Below are positions 43,565 through 52,412 of a stretch of DNA of 64,000 nucleotides, one piece after another. Each line of letters starts with the position of its first letter. Position 1 is the first letter of the stretch. The stretch is from RYN-230 sp963782185 (GTDB lineage Bacteria > Actinomycetota > Actinomycetes > Streptosporangiales > Streptosporangiaceae). The stretch is taken from positions 1 through 64,000 of the forward strand of contig CAWAJB010000007.1 of the NCBI GenBank assembly GCA_963782185.1, given 5' to 3'. The notes under the pieces were generated by a model. The model was not told the DNA's origin, ran no database searches, and saw nothing but the letters and a program-made list of their open reading frames with translations. A program made the position numbers and the translations under genes.

Positions 43565-43570
43565 TACCTT
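43565..43570 (+). promoter_or_regulatory. -10 box TACCTT of a leaderless moaE transcript
   Basis: TACCTT is 6 nt before the GTG at 43577. Confidence 0.55.
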
Positions 43571-43576
43571 GGCTCC

Positions 43577-43999
43577 GTGACTGTGATCCGGCTCGCCGAG
43601 GTGCGGGACACACCGCTGTCGGTGGACGAGGTGCACCATGCCGTGGCCGACCCCTCAGCGGGCGGCATCGCCTTGTTCAGCGGCATGGTGCGCAATCACG
43701 ATCACGGCCGTGGTGTGCAGCATTTGTCCTACAGTGCGCACCCGTCGGCCGCGGCCGAGCTGCGCCGGGTGTGCGAGAAGATCGCCGCCGGCCACGAGGT
43801 GACGGCGATCGCCGCCGTGCACCGCGTGGGCGACCTGGCCGTGGGCGACCTGGCCGTCGTGGTCGCCGTCTCGTGCCCGCACCGCGCCGAGGCCTTCACC
43901 GCGTGCCGCGCCCTGATCGACGAGCTCAAGCAGGCCGTGCCGGTATGGAAGCACCAGGTATTCGGCGACGGCGAGAGCGAATGGGTCAACAGTGCGTAG
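43577..43999 (+). CDS. moaE: Molybdopterin synthase catalytic subunit
   Basis: MoaE, with thiocarboxylated MoaD, converts precursor Z to molybdopterin in the cytoplasm. The 140-residue protein has the family's GGIALFSGMVRNHDHGRGV, LSYSAHPSAAAELRRV (the usual LxYEAYxxMA block), IAAVHRVGDLAVGDLAVVVAVS, HRAEAFTACRALIDELKQAVPVWKHQ with the catalytic Lys residues, and the FGDGESEWV ending. No moaD is adjacent. The stop codon TAG (43997-43999) is also the start of the -10 box of the next gene. Confidence 0.95.
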   Translation: MTVIRLAEVRDTPLSVDEVHHAVADPSAGGIALFSGMVRNHDHGRGVQHLSYSAHPSAAAELRRVCEKIAAGHEVTAIAAVHRVGDLAVGDLAVVVAVSCPHRAEAFTACRALIDELKQAVPVWKHQVFGDGESEWVNSA

Positions 44000-44002
44000 T
44001 CT
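43997..44002 (+). promoter_or_regulatory. -10 box TAGTCT overlapping the moaE stop codon
   Basis: TAGTCT is 7 nt before the ATG at 44010. Its first three bases are the moaE stop. It gives the next gene its own leaderless promoter despite the tight spacing. Confidence 0.55.
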
Positions 44003-44009
44003 TCCGCCC

Positions 44010-45041
44010 ATGTCGCGCCGCACTGTGACCCTGCTCGTGGCCGGGATCGGCGTGGTCGCGGCCGCTCTCGTCGCGGCCCTGGTGCCCGTGCCGTACGTGA
44101 TCCTCTCGCCGGGCCCGACCCTGAACACCCTGGGCAAGACCTCGAGCGGCCCCCTGATCAGCATCGCGGGGCACCCCACGTACCCGACCTCCGGTCACCT
44201 CAACCTGGTGACGGTCTCCTTCCTCGGCGGTCCCGGTGACGGCTTCAACGTGTTCACCGCGATCCGCGCCTGGCTCACCCCGCACACCGCCGTGGTGCCG
44301 GAGCAGGAACTGTTCCCGTCCGGGCAGTCGGAGCAGCAGGTCGTGCAGCAGGACACCGCGCAGATGGCCAGTTCGCAGCAGACCGCCCAGGCCGCGGCCC
44401 TGTGCACGCTCAGGATCAGGTTCACCACGGTGGACACCGTCACGCAGACCGAGAAGAGCCTCCCGGCCGCGGGGGTGCTGCACCCCGGTGATGCCATCAC
44501 CGCGGTGGACGGGACCCCGCTCAGCTGCACCCAGGACACCGGCTCCCTGGTCCGCGGGCATCCGCCGGGGTCGGTGGTCACGCTCACAGTCCTCCGCCAT
44601 GGCACGGTCAGGCACGTCCAGCTGAAGACCGCGAACTTCCAGGGTCACTCCGTGATCGGCGTTATCGTCTCTGAGAGCTACCGCTTCCCCTTCTCCATCA
44701 AGATCAAAGTGGGGGACATCGGCGGGCCCAGTGCCGGGACGATGTTCGCGCTCGGCATTGTGGACAAGCTGACCCCCGGCAACCTGACCGGCGGGAGGTT
44801 CGTCGCGGGAACCGGTGAGATCTCGGCCAACGGCGCGGTATCGGCGATCGGCGGCATCCAGCAGAAGATGGCCGGCGCCCGCGCGGCAGGCGCCACGGTC
44901 TTCCTGACCCCGGCGGCCAACTGCGCGGATACCGCTGGCGCCGTCCCAGCCGGGCTGCGCCTGATCAAGGTGGCCACGCTGCGCCAGGTCATCAATGACC
45001 TGGCCGCGCTCAAGGCCGGCCGGAGCGTGCCCGGCTGCTGA
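44010..45041 (+). CDS. PDZ-containing Lon-like serine protease (YlbL/SepM type)
   Basis: A 343-residue, membrane-anchored protease facing outside. An N-terminal transmembrane segment (LLVAGIGVVAAALVAALV, residues 7-24) is followed by a YVILSPGPTLNTLG stretch, a PDZ domain (about 130-225, PAAGVLHPGDAITAVDG) and a Lon-type catalytic domain with Ser241 in IGGPSAGTMFAL and Lys286 in IGGIQQKMAGAR. The last part ends in a Cys-containing helix. Homologues process extracellular peptides. The ATG at 44010 is set by the -10 box and by the transmembrane start; an upstream in-frame GTG would add only six residues. Confidence 0.92.
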   Translation: MSRRTVTLLVAGIGVVAAALVAALVPVPYVILSPGPTLNTLGKTSSGPLISIAGHPTYPTSGHLNLVTVSFLGGPGDGFNVFTAIRAWLTPHTAVVPEQELFPSGQSEQQVVQQDTAQMASSQQTAQAAALCTLRIRFTTVDTVTQTEKSLPAAGVLHPGDAITAVDGTPLSCTQDTGSLVRGHPPGSVVTLTVLRHGTVRHVQLKTANFQGHSVIGVIVSESYRFPFSIKIKVGDIGGPSAGTMFALGIVDKLTPGNLTGGRFVAGTGEISANGAVSAIGGIQQKMAGARAAGATVFLTPAANCADTAGAVPAGLRLIKVATLRQVINDLAALKAGRSVPGC

Positions 45042-45131
45042 CGGCCAGGTTCTGGGTGCCTGCTGAACGTCACCTGACCGTCACATGATCATCGCGCCGG
45101 CGCCGGTGACGCCTGGCCCTCCCGATCGGGG

Positions 45132-45281
45132 TACATTGGCGCCGCATGGCCCAGCACGCCTGACCGGCTGAGGTCCGGCTCAGGAACGGCGTGCCGGTGT
45201 GATCCGAGTGGGGTAGAGCGGGTGCCCAGGATGTGGCGCTCAGCACCGAGGTAGCGCCCGACAGCGTGTGAGGGGAGTGCG
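45132..45281 (+). promoter_or_regulatory. Promoter and structured leader before the UPF0182 gene
   Basis: TACATT (45132-45137) lies 8 nt before a tiny ORF at 45146 (MAQHA, then TGA), a possible leaderless upstream ORF. The next 120 nt contain several GC-rich hairpins before a GAGGGGAG ribosome binding site. No known riboswitch is recognised. Confidence 0.3.
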
Positions 45282-48251
45282 GTGTCCTTCCGGTCCGGAT
45301 CGGCCCGGCCGCCTGCTGGCCGCCCGTCCCTCGCCCAGCTCCGCTGGCCCCGGCTCGTGCTCCCGGTCATCGTGGCCATCATCGCCTTCCTCGTGCTGAT
45401 CACGATCGTGGCCGGGGTGTGGACCGATTTCCTGTGGTACCGGGCCATCCACTACTCCTCGGTGTTCGGGACCACGTACGGGACCCGCTGGGCGATGTTC
45501 TTCGTGGCCGGCCTCTTCATGGCCGTGGCCACCGGGGCGAACGCGGCCCTGGCCTACCGGCTGCGGCCCATCTACCGGCCGGTACCCGCGCCGGGACAGG
45601 GCGGGGATGCCTACCGGATGGCCATTGACCCGCACCGGCGCCTCCTGCTGGGGCTGGTACTCGCCCTGATCGGCGTGATCTCCGGCATCACGGCCGCGGG
45701 CTCATGGCGCACCTGGCTGCTGTTCGCCAACCAGGTTCCGTTTGGGAAAGTAGATCCTCAGTTCAAATGGGATCTCTCGTTTTTCATCTTTACCTACCCC
45801 TTCATCCGGATGGTGCTGAGCTACCTGTTCGCGGCGGTACTGCTCTCGCTGGTGCTCGCCACGCTGGTGCACTACCTGTACGGCGGGCTGCGCATGCAGG
45901 GCCGGCGCCCCCGGGTGACGATGGCGGCGCAGGCGCACCTGTTCGTGCTGTTCGGCGTCTTCGTGCTGCTGAAGGCCGTGGCGTACTGGGTCGACCGGTA
46001 CGGCATCGACTTCTCCCAGCGCGGCGCGGTCACCACCGGCGCCTCGTACACCGACGTCAACGCCGTGCTGCCGGCCAAGACCGTCCTCGCGGTGATCGCC
46101 GTGCTGTGCGCCCTGCTGTTCTTCGCGGGCGCGGCCCGGCGCAGCGCGATGCTGCCCGCGGTCGGGTTCGGGCTGCTGGTGCTGTCCGCGATCCTGATCG
46201 GCGGCCTGTATCCCGCGATCATCCAGCAGTTCGTGGTCAAGCCGAACGAGCTGGCCAAGGAGACCCCGTACATCCACCGCGAGATTGTCACGACCCGGCA
46301 GGCCTACGGGGTGACCTCGTCCGCCGTCCGGGTCGCCCCGTACTCGGCGACCACCGACGTGTCCCAGTCCACCCTGGACAACGACGTGAGCACGCTGCAG
46401 GGGCTGCGGCTGCTGGATCCCGACGTGGTATCACCGACCTTCCAGCAGCTGCAGCAGGTCAAGAGCTACTACCAGTTCCCGGCCAACCTCGCGATGGACC
46501 GCTACCCGCTGCCCGGGGCGGGCCCCCTGCCGCAGGACACGGTCGTCGCGGTGCGGGGCATGGGCGGCCCCCCGCCGGGGCAGGGCAACTGGATCAACAG
46601 CCGCCTGGTCTACACGCACGGCTTCGGGGTGGTCGCGGCCACGGCCAACACCGTCCAGGGCAACGGCAACCCGTCGTTCGTGGAGAGCGACATCCCGCCG
46701 CACGGCGACCTGGGCCTGCTGCAGCCCCGGGTGTATTTCGGTGAGGGGCAGAACGCCTACGCGATCGCCGGCGGGCCGCCGGGCGGCCGCAAGCAGGAGC
46801 TGGACTACCCGTCCGTTTCGGCCGGCGGCCAGCAGAACAACACCTACCACGGCAGCGGCGGGGTGGACGTGGGCTCGCCGCTGAACCGGCTGCTGTACAC
46901 GATCAAGTTCCGCGAGCTGAACATCCTGCTGTCCGGGGCCATCAACAGTCAGTCGAAGATCCTCTACGACCGGCAGCCACTGGCCCGGGTGGCCAAGGTG
47001 GCGCCGTTCCTCACCCTGGACGGCAACCCGTACCCGGTCGTCGCCAACGGGCAGATCCTGTGGGTCGTGGACGGCTACACCACCACCGGCCTGTACCCCT
47101 ACTCGCAGCGCCTGGGCATGAACCAGGCCACGTCGACCAGCGACGCCCCGGGCGGCACGGTGGCGGGCCAGCCCACCGGCGACATCAACTACATCCGCAA
47201 CTCGGTCAAGGCCGTGGTGAACGCCTACACCGGCAGCGTGACGCTGTACCAGTGGGACGCCAGCGACCCGATCCTGAAGACCTGGATGAACGCGTTCCCC
47301 GGGATCATCAAGCCCAAGTCGGACATCCCCGCGGCCCTGATGCCACACCTGCGCTACCCGCCGGACCTGTTCGAGGTGCAGCGCCAGATCCTGACCCAGT
47401 TCCACGTCCTGTCGGCCCAGTCCTTCTACGGCGGGCAGAACTTCTGGGCCGTGCCGGACGAGCCGAGCACCTCGGCCAGCTCGCAGTCGGCCAGCCAGCC
47501 GCCCTACTACCAGACCATGCAGATGCCGGGCACGGTGGCCCAGTTCTCGATGACCTCGCCGCTGGTCCAGCGGGGCCGGCAGAACCTGGCCGCGTACATG
47601 GCGGTGGACAGCAACACGCAGTCGCCCGGCTACGGCACGATCCGGGTTCTCCAGCTGCCCCAGGACACCGCCATTCTCGGCCCGCAGCAGGTGCAGGGCA
47701 CCTTCGAGTCGGACCCGGTGATCTCCTCCCAGCTGTCGCTGTACCGGCAGAACGGGTCCAAGGTCATCGAGGGGAACCTGATCACGCTCCCGGTCGGCGG
47801 CGCGCTCGTCTACGAGGAGCCGATCTACATCCAGGCGGCCGGAACGACGGGCGGCAGTAGTTCCGGTTCGTACCCGGTCCTGAAGCGGGTCGCGGTTTCG
47901 TTCGACGGGAACGTCGGGTTCGCGCCGACCCTGTCCGCCGCGCTCAGCCAGGTGATCCCGGGGCTGTCGGCCAGTCCGTCCGGCTCGTCCGGCTCCGGCT
48001 CGTCCGGCCCCGGCAGCTCCGGCAGCTCCGGCAGCGGGACGGGATCGGCCAGCCCGACCGTGCGCAGCTTCCTCGTCCAGGCCGAGTCGGATTACGCCAA
48101 GGCGCAGGCGGCCCTCAAGACCGGGGATTTCGCCAGCTACGGTAAATACACCGCCCTGATGAAGAAGGCGCTGGACCAGGCCCAGAAGGCCGCCCAGGGC
48201 CACTCGTCGCCGTCGGCGAAGGCCACCCCCTCGCCGTCCGCGTCGCCGTGA
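45282..48251 (+). CDS. UPF0182 family large membrane protein
   Basis: A 989-residue protein. Residues 1-330 hold seven hydrophobic segments (for example VLPVIVAIIAFLVLITIVAG) with the family's WTDFLWYRAIHYSSVFGT. The rest is a large extracytoplasmic domain with NELAKETPYIHREIVTTRQAYG, NWINSRLVYTHGFGVV, LDYPSVSAGGQQNNTYHG, LNILLSGAINSQSKILYDR and VVDGYTTTGLYPYSQRL, all typical of UPF0182. A Gly/Ser linker and a short helical end follow (from about 905). Function is unknown across the family. GTG start with GAGGGGAG upstream. Length is normal. Confidence 0.93.
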   Translation: MSFRSGSARPPAGRPSLAQLRWPRLVLPVIVAIIAFLVLITIVAGVWTDFLWYRAIHYSSVFGTTYGTRWAMFFVAGLFMAVATGANAALAYRLRPIYRPVPAPGQGGDAYRMAIDPHRRLLLGLVLALIGVISGITAAGSWRTWLLFANQVPFGKVDPQFKWDLSFFIFTYPFIRMVLSYLFAAVLLSLVLATLVHYLYGGLRMQGRRPRVTMAAQAHLFVLFGVFVLLKAVAYWVDRYGIDFSQRGAVTTGASYTDVNAVLPAKTVLAVIAVLCALLFFAGAARRSAMLPAVGFGLLVLSAILIGGLYPAIIQQFVVKPNELAKETPYIHREIVTTRQAYGVTSSAVRVAPYSATTDVSQSTLDNDVSTLQGLRLLDPDVVSPTFQQLQQVKSYYQFPANLAMDRYPLPGAGPLPQDTVVAVRGMGGPPPGQGNWINSRLVYTHGFGVVAATANTVQGNGNPSFVESDIPPHGDLGLLQPRVYFGEGQNAYAIAGGPPGGRKQELDYPSVSAGGQQNNTYHGSGGVDVGSPLNRLLYTIKFRELNILLSGAINSQSKILYDRQPLARVAKVAPFLTLDGNPYPVVANGQILWVVDGYTTTGLYPYSQRLGMNQATSTSDAPGGTVAGQPTGDINYIRNSVKAVVNAYTGSVTLYQWDASDPILKTWMNAFPGIIKPKSDIPAALMPHLRYPPDLFEVQRQILTQFHVLSAQSFYGGQNFWAVPDEPSTSASSQSASQPPYYQTMQMPGTVAQFSMTSPLVQRGRQNLAAYMAVDSNTQSPGYGTIRVLQLPQDTAILGPQQVQGTFESDPVISSQLSLYRQNGSKVIEGNLITLPVGGALVYEEPIYIQAAGTTGGSSSGSYPVLKRVAVSFDGNVGFAPTLSAALSQVIPGLSASPSGSSGSGSSGPGSSGSSGSGTGSASPTVRSFLVQAESDYAKAQAALKTGDFASYGKYTALMKKALDQAQKAAQGHSSPSAKATPSPSASP

Positions 48252-48285
48252 CTGGAGCCTCCTGGTGGGCTGAACGGAGCCGTAA

Positions 48286-48301
48286 CATGGTCTAGACCAT
48301 G
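48286..48301. promoter_or_regulatory. 16-bp perfect palindrome resembling a DasR/GntR site
   Basis: CATGGTCTAGACCATG is a perfect palindrome whose core TGGTCTAGACCA equals the core of DasR-type (GntR/HutC) operators in Streptomyces. It lies 35 bp after the UPF0182 stop and about 200 bp before the GT4 glycosyltransferase gene. Confidence 0.6.
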
Positions 48302-48504
48302 GCGGGCTGCGCCGGAGCCGCTGCCCTGGCCACGGCCGTGGCGGACATGAGCGCCGATGCTCACCGGCAGGCCGGCGGAGGGCGTACGCTCGGTCCTGAC
48401 GGGACATTCATCAATGCTGAATTGGCCAGCTATCTGGCTACTCGGTACTGGCTATCCGGTACCGGAGCACGGGCCCGCAGGCGGGGGAAGGAGAAAGACT
48501 GCTC

Positions 48505-49641
48505 GTGGCACCTCGGGTGCTGGTTGACGCGACCGCCGTGCCGGCGGACCGCGGCGCGCTCGGCCGTTACGTCGATGGCCTGGTTGCTGCGCTGGACGCG
48601 ACCGGAGCGGACCTCGCGGTAGCGTGCCAGCGGAATGACGAAGAGCGGTACGGCAGGCTCGTGCCCGAGGCGAGCATCGTGGCAGGCCCGACCGCGATCG
48701 CTCACCGGCCGGCCCGGCTCGCCTGGGAGCAGACCGGGCTGCCGCTCGTCGCCCAGCAGGTGAACGCCGACGTCCTGCACGCGCCGCACTACACGATGCC
48801 GTTGCGGCCCGGCGTTCCGGTGGTCGTGACGATTCACGACCTCACGTACTTCACCGAACCGGACGCGCACAACCCGGTCACGGCGACCTTCTTCAAGTCC
48901 GCGATCCGCACGGCGGCCCGCCGGGCCACCCGGCTGCTGGTCCCGTCCAAGGCCACCCGCGACGAGCTGGTCCGCGTGCTCGGCGCCGACCCGACCCGGA
49001 TCGATGTCGCCTACCACGGCGTGGACCACACGCTGTTCCACCGGCCCCCCCCGGAGCGGATACGCCAGGTGTCTGACCGGCTTGGCCTGCACGGGAAGCC
49101 GTACGTGGCCTACCTGGGCGGCCTGGAGCCGCGCAAGAATGTCCCGGCGCTGATCAGCGGCTGGGCCGCTGCCGTGGCGGACCTGTCCGAGCCGCCCGCG
49201 CTGGTGCTCGGCGGCGGCAGCGGCTGGAGCGAGGAAGTGGACGAGGCGGTCGCCGCGGTCCCCGCGCACCTGCGCCTGGTCCGGCCGGGCTACCTGCGCT
49301 TCACCGACCTGCCGGGCTTCCTCGGTGGTGCGCTCGTGGTGGCGTTCCCGAGCCGGGGAGAGGGTTTCGGGCTGCCGGTGCTGGAGGCCATGGCGTGCGG
49401 CGCCCCGGTGGTCACCACGCACCGGACGTCGCTGCCGGAGGTCGGCGGGGACGCGGTCGCCTACACCGAGCCCGACGCCGAGGACATCCAGGCGGCCCTG
49501 CGTGGCCTCCTCGATGACCCGGCCCGGCTGGAAGCCCTCGGCGAGGCGGGGTACGCCCGCTCCCAGGAGTTCACCTGGGAGGCCTCGGCCGAGGCCCACA
49601 TGGCGTCCTACCAGCGTGCAGCGGCGCAGGGCGCAGAGTAA
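48505..49641 (+). CDS. GT4-family glycosyltransferase
   Basis: A 378-residue GT-B fold retaining glycosyltransferase: N-terminal RVLVDATAVPADRGALGRYV, HAPHYTMPLRPGVPVVVTIHD, PSKATRDELVRVLG, VAYHGVDHTLF, then the nucleotide-sugar half with YVAYLGGLEPRKN, PSRGEGFGLPVLEAMACGAPVV and SLPEVGGDAVAY. It is probably a mannosyltransferase or similar, acting on a lipid- or oligosaccharide-linked acceptor in the cytoplasm, since no membrane segment is present. The GTG start has GAAGGAGAAAG upstream. The stop codon TAA is part of the -10 box of the next gene. Confidence 0.9.
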   Translation: MAPRVLVDATAVPADRGALGRYVDGLVAALDATGADLAVACQRNDEERYGRLVPEASIVAGPTAIAHRPARLAWEQTGLPLVAQQVNADVLHAPHYTMPLRPGVPVVVTIHDLTYFTEPDAHNPVTATFFKSAIRTAARRATRLLVPSKATRDELVRVLGADPTRIDVAYHGVDHTLFHRPPPERIRQVSDRLGLHGKPYVAYLGGLEPRKNVPALISGWAAAVADLSEPPALVLGGGSGWSEEVDEAVAAVPAHLRLVRPGYLRFTDLPGFLGGALVVAFPSRGEGFGLPVLEAMACGAPVVTTHRTSLPEVGGDAVAYTEPDAEDIQAALRGLLDDPARLEALGEAGYARSQEFTWEASAEAHMASYQRAAAQGAE

Positions 49642-49644
49642 CCT
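49639..49644 (+). promoter_or_regulatory. -10 box TAACCT overlapping the upstream stop codon
   Basis: TAACCT is 8 nt before the ATG at 49653; its TAA is the stop of the glycosyltransferase gene. Confidence 0.5.
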
Positions 49645-49652
49645 CGCTGCCT

Positions 49653-50762
49653 ATGTCAGGCCAGCCAGAAGTGCACTCAGGCCGCGACCCGCTTGAGGCC
49701 ATCCTGCTCGTCGGCGGCCAGGGCACGCGGCTGCGCCCGCTCACGATCGGGACACCCAAGCCGCTGCTGCCGACCGCGGGGGTGCCGTTCCTCGCCCACC
49801 AGTTCGCCAAGGCGGCCGCGGCCGGCATTACCCACGTGGTGCTGGCCACCGCCTACCGGGCCAGCATGTTCGCCGAGTGCTTCGGGGACGGTGCCGCGTT
49901 CGGCCTGGGGATTTCCTACGTGCACGAGGCGGAGCCGCTCGGCACCGGCGGGGCGATCCGCAACGCCGCGTCCGGGCTGCGCAGCGGCCCGGACAGCCCG
50001 GTGGTCGTGCTGAACGGTGACATCCTGTCCGGCCACGACATCTCCGCGCAGGTCGACCTGCACCGCAAATCCGACGCCGCGGTCACGCTGCACCTGGTGG
50101 AGGTGCCCGACCCGGCCCGGTTCGGCTGCGTGCCCACCGACCCCGAGGGCAGGGTGACCGCGTTCCTGGAGAAGACCCCGAACCCGGTCACCAACCGGAT
50201 CAACGCGGGCTGCTACGTATTCCGCCGGTCGGTCATCGACGAGATCCCGCCCGGCCAGGTGATTTCCGTGGAGCGGGTGACGTTCCCCGACCTGATCGGC
50301 GCGGGGGCCCTGGTGATGGGCTATCCCGATTCGTCCTACTGGCTGGACGTGGGCACCCCCGAGGCGTTCGTGCAGGGCTCTTGCGACCTGGTGCGCGGCC
50401 GGCTGGCCTCGGCCGCGGTGCCCGGCGCGCCGGGGGAGATGCTGGCCCTCGAGGGGGCCACGGTTGACCCGGCGGCTCAGGTAGGCGGGGGCACCGTGGT
50501 GGGCGCGGGCGCGCGGGTCGCTGCGGACGCCTACGTGACCGGCAGCGTGCTGTTCGATGCGGCGAGCGTCGGCGCCGGGGCCCGGGTCAGCGGCAGCGTG
50601 ATTGGCCGCGGGACGGTGGTTGGCGAGGGCGTGGTCCTGGACGGCGTGGTGCTCGGGGACGAGGTCCACGTCGCCCCCGGGAACGAGCTGCGGGCCGGGA
50701 TGCGGGTCTGGCCGGGCCAGACCCTGGGACTGACCTGCATCCGCTTCTCCTCCGACGCCTGA
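49653..50762 (+). CDS. Sugar-phosphate nucleotidyltransferase (mannose-1-phosphate guanylyltransferase-like)
   Basis: A 369-residue enzyme that activates a sugar 1-phosphate with an NTP. The N-terminal catalytic domain has LLVGGQGTRLRPLTIGTPKPLLP, the product loop VVLNGDILSG, FLEKTPNPVTNRINAGCYVF and SYWLDVGTPEAF. The C-terminus (about 265-360) is a left-handed beta-helix made of hexapeptide repeats (VDPAAQVGGGTVVGAGARV). The motifs are those of the ManB/GMPP-type group, which makes GDP-mannose and in mycobacteria sits near the F420 genes, as here. Glucose-1-phosphate specificity is an alternative. Confidence 0.9.
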   Translation: MSGQPEVHSGRDPLEAILLVGGQGTRLRPLTIGTPKPLLPTAGVPFLAHQFAKAAAAGITHVVLATAYRASMFAECFGDGAAFGLGISYVHEAEPLGTGGAIRNAASGLRSGPDSPVVVLNGDILSGHDISAQVDLHRKSDAAVTLHLVEVPDPARFGCVPTDPEGRVTAFLEKTPNPVTNRINAGCYVFRRSVIDEIPPGQVISVERVTFPDLIGAGALVMGYPDSSYWLDVGTPEAFVQGSCDLVRGRLASAAVPGAPGEMLALEGATVDPAAQVGGGTVVGAGARVAADAYVTGSVLFDAASVGAGARVSGSVIGRGTVVGEGVVLDGVVLGDEVHVAPGNELRAGMRVWPGQTLGLTCIRFSSDA

Positions 50763-50780
50763 GCGCGCAGCCGGCCCGCA

Positions 50781-51953
50781 GTGGAGTCCTGGACGGCCGC
50801 CGCGCCGGCGGTAGAGGGCAGTGGGGGAGGCCCGCCGCCGGCCGGGGCCGGTGGCGCGGGAAACCATCCGCCGGCCAGGGCCGGTGGCGCGGGAAACCAT
50901 CCGCCGGCCGGGGCCGGCGATCCGGTCGGCACGCTGGAGTGGCGCGCCCCGTTCGTGCTGGACCTGCCGCGGACCCTGGGCGTGCACGCCCGCGGCCGCG
51001 GGGATCCGGCTTACCGGGTCACCCCGGACGGCTTCATCTGGCGCACCTCGCTCACCCCGGAGGGCCCCGGCACGCTGCGGGTAGCCCCGGCGCGGCCCGT
51101 GGCTCCCGTGGCTGCCTCGGGGACGGAACCTGCCGGGGGCACCTCCGGGGCCGGGCCAGCTGGAGTCACCTGCGGGGCCGGGCCTGGCGGGGCCACCGTG
51201 GGGGCCGGGCCGGGGCCGGTCACGGTGGTCCGCGCGACCGCCTGGGGACCGGGCGCAGCGTGGCTGCTCCGCGAGCTCCCCAGGATGCTCGGCGCGGACG
51301 ACGACCGGGCCGCATTCCGGCCCGCTCATCCGGTCCTGGCCGAGCTGTCCGCACGGCACCCGGGCGTCCGGGTCGGCCGGTCCGCCCGGGTGCTCGAGGC
51401 CCTGGTCCCGGCCGTGCTCGAGCAGAAAGTGGTGGGCGTGGAGGCCCGCCGCGCCTGGCGCTACCTGCTGCTCAACTTCGGAGGCCCGGCCCCTGGGCCA
51501 GCCCCGGCCGGGATGCGGGTATGCCCGCCAGCGCGGATCTGGCGCCGCATCCCCTCGTGGGAGTGGCACCGGGCGGGAGTGGAGGGAGTCCGGGCCCGCA
51601 CCATCATCGCAGCGGCCGAGGTGGCGGCCAGGCTGGAGGAGATCGTGGCCATGCCCCCGGATGCGGCCGACCGCCGGCTGCGGTCGCTGCCCGGGATCGG
51701 GGTCTGGACTTCGGCTGAGGTACGCCAGCGGGCCTGCGGGGACGCGGACGCGGTGTCGGTGGGCGACTATCACCTGCCCTCGGCCGTGGGCTGGGCCCTG
51801 GCCGGGCGGGTGGTCAATGACGCCGGGATGCTCGATTTGCTGGCCCCGTACGCCGGGCACCGGCACCGGGCCGCCCGGCTGGTGGAACTGGGCGGGATCC
51901 GGCCGCCGAGGCGCGGCCCCCGCATGTCCGTGCGCGACTACCGCGCCTTCTGA
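50781..51953 (+). CDS. AlkA-like DNA-3-methyladenine glycosylase
   Basis: A base-excision repair enzyme of the HhH-GPD family. Residues about 1-55 are low complexity with a repeated PPAGAGGAGNH unit. The AlkA N-terminal domain follows (about 55-170), then the helix-hairpin-helix region RLRSLPGIGVWTSAEVRQRA and the catalytic Asp329 in SVGDYHLPSA. No [4Fe-4S] Cys cluster follows, which agrees with AlkA rather than Nth/MutY. The start is a GTG 18 bp after the preceding stop; the repeat-containing N-terminus may not all be translated. Confidence 0.85.
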   Translation: MESWTAAAPAVEGSGGGPPPAGAGGAGNHPPARAGGAGNHPPAGAGDPVGTLEWRAPFVLDLPRTLGVHARGRGDPAYRVTPDGFIWRTSLTPEGPGTLRVAPARPVAPVAASGTEPAGGTSGAGPAGVTCGAGPGGATVGAGPGPVTVVRATAWGPGAAWLLRELPRMLGADDDRAAFRPAHPVLAELSARHPGVRVGRSARVLEALVPAVLEQKVVGVEARRAWRYLLLNFGGPAPGPAPAGMRVCPPARIWRRIPSWEWHRAGVEGVRARTIIAAAEVAARLEEIVAMPPDAADRRLRSLPGIGVWTSAEVRQRACGDADAVSVGDYHLPSAVGWALAGRVVNDAGMLDLLAPYAGHRHRAARLVELGGIRPPRRGPRMSVRDYRAF

Positions 51954-51959
51954 CACCCC

Positions 51960-52130
51960 GCTGCCTGACGCCGCCCGACGCCAGCGGCCCCCCGCCCGCT
52001 GACGCCGGCCGTCCCGCCCGCTGACGCCGGCCGCCCCCTGACGCCGGCCGCCCCCTGACGCCGGCCGTCCCCCCGCTGACGCCGGCCGTCCCCCCGCTGA
52101 CGCCGGCCGCCCCCTGACGCCGGCCACGGG
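51960..52130. repeat. Tandem GC minisatellite after the glycosylase gene
   Basis: About eight copies of a unit CTGACGCCGGCCGYCCCC with variable spacing (roughly 16-20 bp). Non-coding; sits in the 459-bp gap between the AlkA-like gene and cofGH. Confidence 0.8.
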
Positions 52131-52265
52131 TCCGGACCAAGCCATTGTCCCCGTCGTTTCCGGCCCCCGGCTCTCCGCCCTGCCGGGCCCAACCCCGCCG
52201 GGCCTGTGTCATCCCCCCTGTGTCCCACCTGCAGCACCAGCCCCCTGAGCCACCGAATCGGTTCG

Positions 52266-52313
52266 GTGATCATGGGATTGCTGTTGCCCTGACGACAGTA
52301 ACCCCATGATCAC
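52266..52313 (+). terminator. Long hairpin with GTGATCATGGG arms
   Basis: GTGATCATGGG (52266-52276) and CCCATGATCAC (52303-52313) pair perfectly. The stem continues inward through ATTGCTGT/ACAGTAAC with one mismatch and one wobble, giving about 20 paired bases. It probably terminates the glycosylase transcript. Confidence 0.6.
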
Positions 52314-52399
52314 GTGTGGCTTCCCGGCTGTAGAGGGGGCGGGGTGCGGCGCGGCGGGCGGCCGGGGATGGCGGGCCGAAGGGCCGGGGAGGCACCACC

Positions 52400-52405
52400 T
52401 AGGGT
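52400..52405 (+). promoter_or_regulatory. -10 box TAGGGT of a leaderless cofGH transcript
   Basis: TAGGGT is 7 nt before the ATG at 52413, supporting that start over longer in-frame alternatives. Confidence 0.55.
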
Positions 52406-52412
52406 GGTGAGG

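Noticed and set aside
43829..43858. Tandem duplication GDLAVGDLAV in MoaE as a defect
   Set aside because: The MoaE family normally has a similar VGxLxVGDxAVVVAV stretch here, so the DNA-level repeat is not an insertion.
45132..45281. Known riboswitch upstream of UPF0182
   Set aside because: The leader is GC-rich and structured, but I could not match the conserved bases of any riboswitch class.
46431..48407. Long minus-strand frame opposite the UPF0182 gene
   Set aside because: Antisense shadow with Arg/Val/Gly-rich composition and no homology; similar shadows at 14303-16276, 49677-52145 and 53886-55253 were rejected for the same reason.
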